Notes under the pieces: generated by a model
What the model was told of the DNA's origin: nothing
Seen by the model: only the letters and a program-made list of their open reading frames with translations
The model's database searches: none
Origin: Maratus speciosus
Lineage: Eukaryota > Arthropoda > Arachnida > Araneae > Salticidae
Length of the DNA: 64,000 bases
NCBI GenBank assembly: GCA_963932465.1
Contig: OZ010791.1
Coordinates: forward strand, 155,975,915 to 156,039,914
Reading direction: 5' to 3'
Shown: in pieces, positions 10,986 through 21,753 of the stretch
Numbering within the stretch: the first letter of the stretch is position 1
Layout: each line of letters starts with the position of its first letter
Translations under genes and position numbers: made by a program

Positions 10986-11153
10986 AGGAAATTTATCCGA
11001 TTATAAACTGTAGCTTAAACTTTGCGACTTATTTTCTCAAGACCCCCCTGGGGGTAGCGCTTTATGGCGGTCATATATTTATATGCTAACTGTATTCTAT
11101 CGATACACAAATGTACATAGCATTCGGTGACACCAACCTCGGACCGTCTCCTT

Positions 11154-11209
11154 ATCAGTCATCAGTCATGACACTTATTAGAATCGAGTTCGATGATAAT
11201 CAGGCTCTA

Positions 11210-11243
<34 letters not shown>

Positions 11244-12842
11244 CAATAGGAACGGTGTTGCTACTTTCAGTTAATTAAGTAGGAATTAGAAATAGTACTT
11301 ATATAAATGTTGCAATATTTTTTTTCTTCTTTTTTTTTCTTTTTTTTTCTTTTTTTTAAACGAAATACTAATAAGTTTTTATTAGCAAAATCTTGCGAGA
11401 AACTGCTAGTGTAGGAATAAATATTACTATCCTAAATAAAAATAAAAAATCTTTTTTTTTTTTTTTTTTTTTTAATAACAAGAAAGTGGATGCACGCGAT
11501 GGAAATTGTTCATGATGTCGGTTTGTCTGTCACTTATTTCAACTTCCGTTTTGTAAAATTGTTAGAAAAGCCACAATATTTAAGCTAATAAGCTTGATTA
11601 GAATACAATCTTTGTAGATTAGGTACCTTTATAATAGTTAGAGAATTTTTTAAAAGCAACAAAAAAGAAATCGGAAATTATGTAACGATAGCTTAAACTA
11701 ATAAACAGTAAAATTTAAACAGAATAATTTATTTCATGCATAAATACCCTCCCTTAAAATTATATTAATTTTATTTTACTTCTACGTGAATTGTTAAAAT
11801 GGAAATTAGTTCCTTTCACACTCACTCGGACAATAAAGTTCGACATTACTCAGTCATCAGTCAAATTGAAAGAGAAATAATTTCGTCCACGACCCTCATT
11901 ATAATAGAGTTCGATGGTGATCAGCCTCTTGGGAATTTTATTTTTTTATTTTTTTTTAGCAGGAACGGTGTTGCTACTTTCAGTTAATTATGTAGGAATT
12001 AGCAATACTACTTATATAAATTTTGCAAATTTTCCCTTCCTTTTTTTTTTTTCCTTTTCAGAAATGAAATGCTAATAAGTTTATATCAGGAAAATCTTGC
12101 GAGAAATTGTTAGTGTAGTATATTACTATCCTAAATAAAAATAAAAAACTTTTTTTTTATATTAACAAAAAAATGGGCGCACGCAATGGAAATTATTTAT
12201 GATATCGGTTTGTCTGTCACTTATTTCAACTTGCGTTTTGTAAAAATGTTAGAAAATCCACAATATTTAAGCCATTAAGATGGATTAGAATACATTCTTG
12301 TACAAAGCTACTTTTGTAATTGTTAGAGTGTTTTTTCAAAGCAACACGAAATAATTCGGAAATGATGAAACGATATACATTAAACTAATAAGCAATAAAA
12401 TTTAAATAGAATAATTAATTTGATGTATAAATACCCTCCCTTTAAATATTATTTAATATTAATTTTCTTTTTGTTCTATGTGAATTGTTAAAATGGAAAT
12501 TAGTTCCACTCACACTCACTCGGACAATAAAGTTCGACATAACTCAATCATCAGTCAAATTGAAAGAGAAATAATTTCGACCCGTGACACTCATTATAAT
12601 CGAGTTCGACGGTGATCAGCCTCTTGGGAATTTTATTTTTTTTAATTTTGCAGTCATGGTGTTGCTAATTTCAGTTAATTAAGTTAGAAATTCCATCCCT
12701 AAGAGCTGGCAAATTTTATAAATTTTCATAACATTTTTCTGAAGTGAAATACTAATAAGTTTATATTAGAAAAATCTTGCCAGAAAAGTTTAGTATAGTT
12801 ACATTACTATGTTGGATGAAAATCGCTGTAGGATTTTCTTTA

Positions 12843-12884
<42 letters not shown>

Positions 12885-13061
12885 GGTTAGTGGAAGGTTT
12901 TTTCTTCTTCTGTTAATTAAAGTGGTGATAGACATACCTTCCCAGAATCTCGAAAACTTCATAAACCACATAACTTTTTTTATTCTTTTAGGCAAAAATG
13001 AAGGTTAATAAGTTTTACTTTAGAATCCCCCTCCCAATTAAATAAATAAATAAATAAAATA
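11154..13061 (+). repeat. Core of the roughly 700-bp tandem array
   Basis: The word gagttcgatg or its variant recurs at 11186, 11906 and 12602, giving spacings of 720 and 696. Each unit has a cactcactcggacaataaag box, a T run with gcaggaac, a ctaataagttt box and a cttatttcaacttgcgtttt box. The small frames inside are not conserved between units, so it is non-coding satellite-like DNA. The last unit contains a 37-A run (12845-12881). Confidence 0.75.
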
Positions 13062-13665
13062 CAGTCGAACCCCGATTTAACGAATTTCTCGATTTAGAGA
13101 ATTTTCTGTATGATCCCCATGAAAATGGAGCAAAAATACTTTGATTTAACAAATAGCTTTCGATGTCAAAAAAATGAAAATTTGGACATTTTTTCTATTA
13201 TTTATCAAAAATTTTAAAGTCCCAGATTGTCAATTTTCTGGATATGTATCTTGTAACGCAGAACTATCTACATGCGGAAATGTACATTAAAGTGAGGGTA
13301 ATAAATAGCAATAGTGAAATAAAAAATAGAAACAAATCAAACAAACATCTATAAAATATTCCATTTCTAAAAATAATTTATCTATAAAATTTGAATAAAT
13401 CCGATTTTTTTTTCTTAATTACAATGCTTGTGATTTTTAGTAGTACATAAAAAAGATTCATTATTTATATAGTATATTTTCTTAAAGCAACAAATCTTTA
13501 ACACCATTATTAAAGTAAGATATATTTGTTCTATGTATTTATAGCCTTTTTTTATTTGTCCTAGTGTATCAAAAATTTCTTTGATTATTCCGATTTAACG
13601 AATAATCTCGTTTAAACGAACAAAGTTGCCGCTCCCGAACGATTCGTTAAATCGAGATTTGACTG
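13062..13665. mobile_element. pogo/Tigger-like miniature element
   Basis: It starts CAGTCGAACCCCGATTTAAC and ends with the near-perfect inverse (gttaaatcgagatttgactg), flanked by TA on both sides. CAGTCGAACC termini and a TA target are typical of pogo/Tigger elements. The interior is AT-rich and non-coding. It lies inside the tandem array, which resumes near 13680 (agtgtggtatgtatcactat). Confidence 0.8.
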
Positions 13666-14045
13666 TAACTAAGTAAACCTAGTGTGGTATGTATCACTAT
13701 CCTGATAAAATCCGGAGGGAAATATCCGAATGAGAGATTTTCTTTTATTCGGCCATAATTGAGATTTATTCAGCTGTACAGTGAAATACGTTTAACACGA
13801 AAACGCTTAACATGAAAAATCGGTTAGCACGAAATGATATAGCGGTCCGGACAGTATACTATTCAATTTAATGCATTTTTTTTTCTTTTAATACGAAACA
13901 AAAATCGTTTAACACGAAAAAAATTCACTCTCGAGCTAGTTAGTTTGAGTTGAAATTGGTGAATTTTGTGTTAAAACCACTGAATTTTGGGTGAAAATAA
14001 GTGAATTCGTGTTTTTTGTAAATTAACTTATGTTTTATTAGCGCA

Positions 14046-14390
14046 ATGGCTAAGAAATCGGTGTGAAAACAAACTGCTATTTCGTTTCAAATGAAGATGA
14101 AGCTGCTTAATGCAATTGATGAAAAAGAAGGACGAAAACAGAAATCTGCAAAGAGTTTGGCATTGCCAATTCTACTTTATACACAATAATAAAAAACAAG
14201 GATCCTATTACGTTAAGGTTTGAGCGCAGTATGTTTAAGCCCAGAGAGAAAACGTATAAGAACTGCTAAGCACGAAGATTTACAGGCAGCTTTGCTTATT
14301 TGGTTCAAAGAAGCTAGTTCTCAGAATGCTGAAAAAGACGCGTAAAAAAAAGATATCTGACTTTTTCCCCAAAAAACAATATTTTTTTAC
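14046..14390 (+). pseudogene. Tigger/CENP-B-type transposase remnant
   Basis: From the ATG at 14046 the frame reads a short basic start, meets a stop at 14064-14066, then continues ISFQMKMKLLNAIDEKEG. After a frameshift it gives ICKEFGIANSTLYTIIKNKD, the classic helix-turn-helix of CENP-B/Tigger/jerky proteins. A third frame gives LQAALLIWFKEASSQN, the start of the second DNA-binding domain of this family. The DDE catalytic region is missing. Near 14355 KISDFFPKK resembles a Tigger C-terminal tail. The copy is dead: it has stops, frameshifts and a core deletion. Confidence 0.75.
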
Positions 14391-14538
14391 TTGCTTTTCA
14401 TCCCAATGGATGCAACTTACTAGTAGTTTAACAGGAAATCGAAATAAAATTTGACGACGTCGAAAATATTTGTAAGTTTTGTTCTTTTTTTACGGATCTC
14501 TTAACGCGAAAAATTTTTTTGGTCCCCTTAGATTCGTG

Positions 14539-14966
14539 TTAAGGCTGATCTGAAATCCAAAGGGTCAACTTTCTGATATAAGTTTTAATTCATTTTTTGT
14601 TCGGAAACGCATGAAACTAGAAGGTGTTGTTATTCAGAAACTATGTCATCGAACTGTTTTTTCCGTTTTCTTGTAAACGAAATAGATCTTTCAGAAAATA
14701 CTGTCAAAGTTGGCATTTTAAATTGAACTTCCGAACGAAAAAAGAAAATCCAGTCAGTAAGGAGGAAAAAATGCCGTGTCACGTGATCAAAATCGCTTAT
14801 AACTCAACATGCAATTGATTGATCAAAAAATGGAAAACACAGTTCGATTTCAAATCGCTTCCATGGTCAAGCTTTGCAATTTTATATCTTTCCGTTAAAA
14901 ACTGAATTTGTAAATGTGTCAAAACGTTTTGCGCTTGTTGAGCAGAGCAGTCGAGAACAGCCTTAA
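14539..14966 (+). mobile_element. TTAA miniature element, family A (in pogo terminus)
   Basis: A full-length copy of 428 bp that starts TTAAGGCTGATCTGAAATCC and ends GAGAACAGCCTTAA. The flanks gattcgtg and acgtatttcactg, joined through one TTAA, match the inverse of the pogo left end at 13779. The target is thus known to be a single TTAA duplicated on insertion. Confidence 0.85.
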
Positions 14967-14981
14967 ACGTATTTCACTGTA

Positions 14982-15460
14982 ATTGATTATGCTTTCTATG
15001 TGGCTTTCCCATTCGTCTGTCGGTCGTCACCTTCAATTCCGTAAAAATGATCTAAAAACCACAAAATTTAACTGAGTGAAAATAAGTATTTGTTTTGTAG
15101 AAAATGGTCTTTGTAAATGTTGTGGTATTTTTATAGAGCAGCACAAAAAAAAATTGGAAATTGGTGACAATTTCCACTTTTGAACAGGATGTTAAGTTTT
15201 ATATGAAATTAAATTGTGTTCTTATGTATCTAATAAGCTCAAATACAAATTTCTCGCATAATTTTTCTAAAAACAGTGATACTTATGTTAAAATATTCAT
15301 AACTATTGTTATATTAAGTTTTATGGAAAAACAACATTGTAGTTATCGTGTCAGTTTCATAAGAAACTGGGGAAAGGGATGTTATTTTTTAAAAATAGGC
15401 AAACAGTTCAATCGGTTGGATGAAAAAGTATTACTAGGCAACTTATGGACCAAATGGTAA
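14982..15460 (+). repeat. Diverged tandem-array remnant
   Basis: The stretch near 15010-15160 (cgtctgtcggtcgtcacc, tcaattccgtaaaaatg, gagcagcacaaaaaaaaatt) follows the order of boxes in the array units at 11.5-12.4 kb with many changes. A 99-codon plus-strand frame (15161-15460) lies beyond it. That frame has no recognisable motif and I do not call it a gene. Confidence 0.45.
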
Positions 15461-15464
15461 ATCT

Positions 15465-15519
15465 CATATACACTCACTTAACACTGCTTCATTATTAACA
15501 TCTCTTTCTCTCTTTTCTT

Positions 15520-15563
<44 letters not shown>

Positions 15564-15600
15564 GAAAGGGGGGGGGGCGGCATTTTTCAAATAGTTATAT
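15465..15600 (+). repeat. Direct repeat with T41 and G10 runs
   Basis: The order is catatacactcacttaacac, then gcttcattattaacatctct, then a run of 41 T (15522-15562), then ten G (15568-15577). A second copy of the same order lies at 16455-16570. The layout resembles the tandem-array box that has a T run. Confidence 0.5.
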
Positions 15601-15601
15601 G

Positions 15602-15712
15602 TAAATTTATGTAAATGCATGGTTTCTTTAAGTCGTTGTATCTAAACTATCTGAAATGTATGCAAATGAATAATTTGACGCAAAGAAACCATTTACATAA
15701 ATTTTATTTTAG
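15602..15712. repeat. Imperfect hairpin
   Basis: atttatgtaaatgcatggtt and aaccatttacataaat are inverted with a spacer of roughly 40 bp. No function can be assigned. Confidence 0.45.
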
Positions 15713-15969
15713 ATTTTGAATAACGTGACACAAAAGATAAATCAATTTATTGAAATAAATACATTTCAATGCATAGTATATAGATTCAATGAAAGTTATA
15801 TATTTAACAGTGAATTGGAAAATTAAAAGTATTGTTTTGATGTGTAAATATATTTTAACAAATCAAAAATAATTTAAATTGAATTTTAAAACAAACCTTT
15901 TGCAGCCACATCAATTCGTCACTTAAATTTTATATCCTATCTTTTAAAATTCGGAACCGAACCTGTTCC

Positions 15970-16200
15970 AACCCTTCTCTTGAGTTATTGATCGGAGTCT
16001 ATCGCAGCGATTCGGACGTTGGAAGTATCCTTATGTGGGCCAGACCAAGGCCATCTTGATAAGTATATCAAGAAAGCCCTGGCCAGACAGGGGCTAAAGC
16101 GGAGTCCCTTGTGGACGCGTGGCGGTCCTCTTTGGTTCACCATGCGATGACCAGTAGTGGCCACTGGCACGTAACTTGTCCATCTCAAAACTCATATTTT
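15970..16200. other. GC-rich island of unknown origin
   Basis: About 230 bp of balanced base composition sit within very AT-rich DNA. A minus-strand frame of 67 codons spans 15985-16188 and plus-strand frames are also partly open. None shows a family motif I recognise. It may be a fragment of a retroelement, a SINE body or a captured exon; the sequence alone does not decide. Confidence 0.35.
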
Positions 16201-16454
16201 GAATTTATGAGAGGATGAAAAGGCATCAGTGAATAAAATTTTATACTTCTTTTCATGTTGAACGTAACTTTGGCACATGCAATTTTATAAAAATAAAATG
16301 ATGAAATAGATAATACAAATGTATATTTATTAATTAATAGCATAGCGTCACTCAAAATTTCATATCATTATTTTTAAAATCCATGTATAAAATTCTTCGA
16401 GCCATTGCATAAACTACTGCGTCACAAACTTTTAACCCGTTAAGGGTTTTTGTA

Positions 16455-16680
16455 TTGACCTCATATACACTTAACACTGCTTCATTACTAGCATCACTTT
16501 CTCTCTTTTCTTTCTTTTTCTTTCTTTCTTTTTTTTTTTTGAGGGGGGGGGGGATTTTTGAAATAGCTACTTTTTAAATATTACAAAATTTCTGGTAGTA
16601 ACGTAAGTTTTTCCTCTTTGCTTTACTTCTAGTTAATTTATTAAGTAAAATTTCAATACAACACCCTTAATTTATAATTA
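16455..16680 (+). repeat. Second copy of the 15465 repeat
   Basis: catatacacttaacactgct is followed by attactagcatcactttctc, a CT/T tract and a run of eleven G (16543-16553). A tcttttcttt tract then leads to gctttacttctagttaattt, as in the tandem-array units. Confidence 0.5.
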
Positions 16681-17138
16681 CTTCAACGCCTCTAATTAAA
16701 TCTTAAAATAAACACAAAAATAAATAAAAAGTTGCATTAGCTAAGATTTAATTACAGGGAAACTAAGTTAACTTGAGATGAATATGATATGATGAATAAT
16801 TTCATGTGATACTAGAATTCTCTAAAGTTAATCATAGATTCCTAGAAAACATAAATTGACAGAGAACATGACTCAATCTAATTATGATTTCGTTTTAATT
16901 TGCATTTTCTCAATTTCAATGATGCATTTTAACGATATTTACGTTAAAACTGCATGCGTTATCATTTTGGTTTTAATTACATATTTCTCATTTAATAAAT
17001 ATCGATCGATGGGAGTGCCTTAAAAACGTAATTTGAGATACTTCGAATTTTATAAATGTTATTATTTTTTTCTGACTTAAAAATTTAATGGGATTAAATT
17101 CCAATTTTAAATCATTTGAAACAATATCTTTGTCTTCC
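16681..17138. other. AT-rich stretch, nothing recognised
   Basis: Low-complexity AT-rich DNA without a supported feature. Confidence 0.4.
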
Positions 17139-17565
17139 TGAAGGCTGTTCTCAACTGCTCTGCTCAACAAGCGCAACACGTTTTGATACATTTACAAATC
17201 CATTTTTAACGGAAAGGTAAAAAATTGGAAGGCCCGACTGGGAAAGCGATTTGGAATCGAACTGTGTTTTCCATTTTTTTTAGAAATAAATTACCTATTG
17301 AGTTATAAGAGAATTCGATCACGTGGCAAAGATTTTTTCACCCTTTCTTGAGTGGTTATTCTTCTTTCGCGCGGACATTCGGTTCAAAACGTCCATTTTG
17401 GCACTATTTTCTGAAAGATCTATTGCGTTTGCAAAAAAATGGAAAACACAGTTCGATTACATAGTTTCTGAACAACAACACCTGCTAGTTTCATGCATTT
17501 CCGAACAAAAATAAAATAAAACTCATGTCATAAAGTTGCCTTTTTGGATTTGAGAATAGCCTTAA
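17139..17565 (-). mobile_element. TTAA miniature element, family A
   Basis: A full-length 427-bp copy in minus orientation. The left TTAA has decayed to tgaa, while the right TTAA (17562-17565) is intact. The ends are ggctgttctcaa and ttgagaatagcc. Confidence 0.8.
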
Positions 17566-17810
17566 GGCGCCTCATCAGTCAGGATGGAAATTCACCTTTT
17601 CTAATGCCAAAATTATGAGCTTGGAATGCATCCGTATTTTTAAAATTTCTACTCAAAAGTTAAAATTTTGTTCTTCTGTTTTCTGTATGCTCATCTTCAA
17701 GAATGTTTTTCTTTTTTCTTGAACGGAATGTTTTTTCAGTACATAGTTAGTTTTATTTAAAGTGTTAAAATCTTACTTACAACTTGCCTGCTTCACTTAG
17801 ATTTTAACAC

Positions 17811-18447
17811 TTAAGGGGGTCGGGGCACATTTTAAAATAATTTTTATTTATTGAGTTAAAATTCTGAATTTTTTTGTGATGGTTAACCTTGTCATTTGTA
17901 AACAAAATCACATGATAAAACTTCTCATAATTTTTTTTTTAAATTTTAAATTTAAAATTATTAAAAAAGTGGGGGTAATTTAAAATCCTTGTAACTCGAA
18001 ATATTATTTTTTTTTCATTTAAATAAACAGAAATATATAAGTTTTAATTTCGATTCGGCTGTTTTAAAAATATTAATTTATAAAAAAAAAATTAAAAATA
18101 TTTAACGGAAAAATAATAAAAAAGTGGTACAACTTAAAAAAAAAAAAAAAATCATATTAAGGGATCATAAGGAAATATTTTTTTCAAATATGCTGAAAAT
18201 TTGAGAAATGATGAAAAAATCTATCATGAAGAAAAACGCATTTTTACAAGAAGTCATTTCCATGACAGCCATTGCTTGAAAGCTAGATTTTGAAAACAAA
18301 CCGAAACGAAAAAATTAATTTTTTTGTTCTAATTCTGATAGAGACATGATTTAAATGTCGTTTTAAGCAAGAAAAAACAGAGAAATTTTTAGTGAAATAA
18401 AATGTTGTTCCGAAATTTGAAGATTTTTGTGTCCCGGACCCCCTTAA
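17811..18447. mobile_element. TTAA miniature element, family C
   Basis: The ends are TTAAGGGGGTCGGGGCACA and TGTCCCGGACCCCCTTAA, imperfect inverted repeats including the TTAA target. At 637 bp it is non-coding. Interior sequence is shared with 6290-7140. Confidence 0.7.
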
Positions 18448-18586
18448 AATATAAAATTAAATATAAATATTTTAAACACATTTTGGAAAATAGAAAATAA
18501 AGAAACATTAAAGAGCATGCAGAAAACAGAGGGCAAAATTTTTAATTTTTCGAGAAGAAGTTTGAAAAATAAGGATGCACCCCAAG

Positions 18587-18778
18587 CAGTGTTCACAGTG
18601 GACTACTTTTTAAAAAAATTCAGATTTCTTGATTGACGCTACTGTTTTAAAAAGGTAAAATTTACCTTAGTTTTGCCTTAATTAATATGTCATTAAATAA
18701 TACTAATTTTGCCATTTCAATAAAGTGGTGCCAAACAAGAAATTCGAATTAAAAAAAGGTAGCTAACTGGCAACACTG
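18587..18778. mobile_element. hAT-like miniature element, CAGTGTTGCCA type
   Basis: The ends CAGTGTTcacagt and actggcaacactg are inverted, with palindromic shoulders (aattcagatttcttgatt). The length is 192 bp. Flanks accccaag and attccaag look like a decayed 8-bp duplication: the undisturbed left arm of the surrounding inverted repeat carries cttggaat, the inverse of attccaag. It is a relative of the copy at 40540-40730. Confidence 0.75.
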
Positions 18779-18830
18779 ATTCCAAGCCCATAAATTTAGC
18801 ATTAGAGAGGGGAATTAGCGTCTTCATTAA

Positions 18831-19149
18831 TAACAAGCTTAATGTATTATATTTTTTAACTTTTTAATAAAGCATATTTTATTATTTTAAATTTTTAGGT
18901 TTTGTTTATTTGTTTGTTCAACAAAAGAATATATATATTTTTAATGAAGTGAATTTATTTTTAAACAAGGCTGCAGTTTTTTAGATAGCTTTCATTACAA
19001 AAAGTAAAAAGCTACCTATTGCAGCCGTTCGGAGGTAAGAACTTCCTGGAAATTTTGGTATATTTTCGCCGATCAGGATCTCCAGACCCCAAAACCACCC
19101 TCCGTTCAAATGTAACTTATATATATGTGTGTGTGTGTGTGTGTATACA
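18831..19149. other. AT-rich stretch with small inverted repeat and (GT)n
   Basis: ggctgcagttttttagatag (18969) and an imperfect inverse, ctacctattgcagcc (to 19025), form a hairpin. A (GT)n run follows at 19127-19144. Confidence 0.4.
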
Positions 19150-20436
19150 CAGTCGAACCTCGTTAACGCGAACACGCTTAACGTGAATTACTTTTAACAT
19201 GAACAGTTCCCACTGTCCCCGTCAAAATGAATACGGATTTTAGTGTTTTTTCTCCTTTTAAGATGAACACGTTTAACAACGTGAAATTTCGCTTAATATG
19301 AACAATTCTCGATGTCCCCGTGAGAGATTTTGACGCTTAACGTAAACAAAAATTCCTAGAAAAGTGTGAAAGCTTCCTTTTTCCTAGAGAATAGGACTTT
19401 TTTTTTACACAATTACTTCTAACAGTTTTCTATTAATGGATAAAAAAATATATATAACTAATAGTTTAATTATTAAAATAGAAATATGTCTGAAACAAAG
19501 TTTTCTCCCATTAGACTCTATGTGACATGCACAGTTGTCCCTGAATCCTTTACCACTGCATTTAATCTTATTGTAAATTAACTGTTTATCTCTGGTACGA
19601 AATAATAATTGAAAATAAACTATTAAAATTAAAACATCGTATAAAAGCTTCATAATAAAAGGTTTTATTATTAAAAACTGATTTAATAGTTGACCAAAAC
19701 AAATATTTATTAAATATGAAAAAGCTCATCTTGATGCTTAAATATATCTCGCATCTTGCTTTGTAAATAGCTAATGAAAAAAAGTGGTTCAATGTATGTT
19801 CTTGTGTAACACTGGAAATGACATTTACTGATAAATTTTGACATATTTTATGAGAAACCCCTATTGTTCCGTTAGCTCCTATGTTTCATTAGCCCCCATT
19901 CTCCCCTATATTTGTTATCTGGATTTTTTGTTATACTGATAGCATGAACTACGGATGACATTAAGAGGCTACTTCAGTCAATCAATTCAGTCAAAATACC
20001 CGTTCGCTAATGTTAATCCTATGGAAAAAATTTATAAAGATATCTCGGTCGCATTTCAATATTTTTAAATGATTTCTTTTGCATTGAATAGTTGAGATCG
20101 ATCTGTATGCAGGTCGTTTTTTACTTTTTCGATTTTGTTTACAGATATTTCTTATGAGGACACTTTCATTTTCGGAACCGGTTTTGAAAGTAAGAGCATC
20201 CTCATAAAAAATATCTACGATCAAAATCGAAAAAGTAAACAACGGCCTGCATACAGATCGATCTCAACTATTCAATGCAAAAGAAATTATTTTAAAATAT
20301 TGAAATGCGACCGAGATATCTTTATAAATTTCTTCCATAGGAATAGCATTAGCGAACGGGTCTTTTCGCGTGACTGAAGTAGGGCCTTAAAGAAAATTTA
20401 ATTCCCCTTGATGTTCATGTTAACGAGGTTTGACTG
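19150..20436. mobile_element. pogo/Tigger-like element
   Basis: The ends are CAGTCGAACCTCGTTAACGC and gttaacgaggtttgactg in inverse orientation. Subterminal cgcttaacgtgaa boxes repeat on the left. The TA flank has decayed on the left (ca). A TTAA palindromic element (19961-20390) sits just inside the right end. No clear transposase is left in the interior. Confidence 0.7.
19961..20390. mobile_element. TTAA palindromic element, family B
   Basis: The ends are TTAAGAGGCTACTTCAGTCA and tgactgaagtagggccttaa. The 430 bp form an almost complete palindrome: arms about 19961-20160 and 20190-20390. As a result, near-identical peptide frames (containing RPAYRSISTIQCKRN) occur on opposite strands. This is a product of the palindrome and not evidence of a gene. 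It is related to 60362-60845. Confidence 0.75.
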
Positions 20437-20469
20437 TACATATATGTATCTGATTTTTGTCATGCGATA

Positions 20470-20760
20470 ACTCTCGTATTTATTAATTGATTTGGATGAG
20501 TTTAATTGCATACATAGTACGTACCAATGTCTCGACCGAGTTCGTTGGCCAGCTTCATCCGCCATCTTGTTTCAAAATGGAGGCCATTTGCACCGTGCAC
20601 TGCCGCGCAATGCTTAAATATTATTAATATCTGTTAGCTTCAAATACTCGCTGAGCTTGGCGAAATATCGCCAAATTTGGTGACCAAAAATAAGTAACCA
20701 TAAATGATGCAAATTTGGCTATAGCTTACTAATTTGACGCAATTCTCATTCAAATTCAAT
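20470..20760. repeat. Dispersed repeat shared with 241-520
   Basis: It contains cttggcgaaatatcgccaaa and ctaatttgacgcaattctca in the same order as the left-end repeat. A moderately GC-rich part precedes it (ggccagcttcatccgccatc). Confidence 0.45.
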
Positions 20761-21753
20761 ATTGACGAATATTCTCTTAACGTGTTCATCACACTTTAGC
20801 TTCTTAAAATTTGAGTAAAATTAGCTTCGAGTAAAACTTGGAAAATCTAAAAAATAAAAAATATGAAAGCTACCTCTTCCCGGCACTGGCCGAAAGGACT
20901 TTTTTTAATACAACTACATCCATTTTAATATGCTCGCAAATTTCCGAGATAAGAATAAATATTTAAAAGTTTATCATTTCATAAATTCATAACTCTATAT
21001 TACAAAAATGTTTCTCGCACGCCTAATCAAATTCCTTGCTAAGGAAAAAAAATACGTGCAATTCAACTGATGAAGAATATTTTAAAATCTGACTTTAAAA
21101 TCTTTTTTTTTTTTTTTTTTTTTTTCATTTTAAAAGGATTTTTTAAAGGCTATATTGTACATAAAATTATGATCTAATCAAGCTTGTAGCCATGATAAAT
21201 GAGATTTTCATCTTTGAACATAAAATAATTCTTAATACAGATAAATTTTCATAACGTAATTGAATATCTTCCAAAAATTTTCTGCAAATTTACGGTGAAA
21301 AACTAATTCAACTACCGTCGAATTTCTGGGATAAAATTCACTATTTCATATTTTTGAGACTGAAATAAAATGAAATATTTTAACCCTTTGTGAATCAATA
21401 ACTCTTAATTGAAAAATATTTACTCAGAAGTTAGAATACATCATTTTGAGCATGTAAAAAATAATTTAAAAAAAAATTAGCGCATAGAAAAAACTATTCA
21501 CTAAAATGTACTTTTTTCCCATTTGCAAAAACAGAAAATTACATACTTCTCATATATATTGTCAAATTTTTAATGCAGGATTATAAAATAGGCGAACTTA
21601 CCTTTATAAAAATCTATTATTGGAAGTCTTCAGCCTTTTTAATTTGACAAAATTTACGAAGTTCATTTTAGCAATAACGATGCGAAACTTTCCAAATGAT
21701 AAATAAAACTTTGTCATGAAAAATGAACTCAGCATCGCCATCTGTTGAGAATT
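20761..21753. other. AT-rich stretch, nothing recognised
   Basis: No gene, no long repeat arms. A T run lies at 21104-21125. Confidence 0.35.

Larger units (their letters stand above)
9388..11153. mobile_element. Large foldback element with tRNA-like arms
   Basis: The left arm starts with aaggagagggtccgaggttg and the right arm ends with its inverse. The arms are about 600 bp (9388 to about 9990 and about 10565 to 11153) and are highly similar, with a spacer of roughly 575 bp. It sits inside a tandem-array unit. No open frame of useful length is present. Each arm carries a tRNA-like segment, so the element may have arisen from two inverted SINE-like copies. Confidence 0.75.
13779..14979 (+). 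mobile_element. pogo/Tigger-like element with transposase remnants
   Basis: The left end CAGTGAAATACGTTTAACAC and the right end acgtatttcactg (to 14979) are inverted repeats flanked by TA. The right terminal repeat is split at TTAA by a family A miniature element (14539-14966); taking that out restores a longer inverted repeat. The body contains start and end pieces of a Tigger-type transposase with a large internal deletion. Confidence 0.8.
17590..18830. repeat. Outer inverted repeat enclosing two other elements
   Basis: The left arm, about 17590-17735 (ccttttctaatgcc, gagcttggaatgcatccgta), is matched inversely on the right between 18480 and 18830. The right arm is broken by the hAT-like insertion at 18587-18778. 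The space between the arms holds the TTAA element 17811-18447. The element class is unknown. Confidence 0.55.

Noticed and set aside
15161..15460. A 99-codon plus-strand open frame
   Set aside because: No domain motif, AT-driven composition, partly over a decayed tandem-array unit; no splice or codon-usage support.
19991..20377. Two homologous small proteins on opposite strands
   Set aside because: Both frames are mirror products of the palindromic TTAA element.
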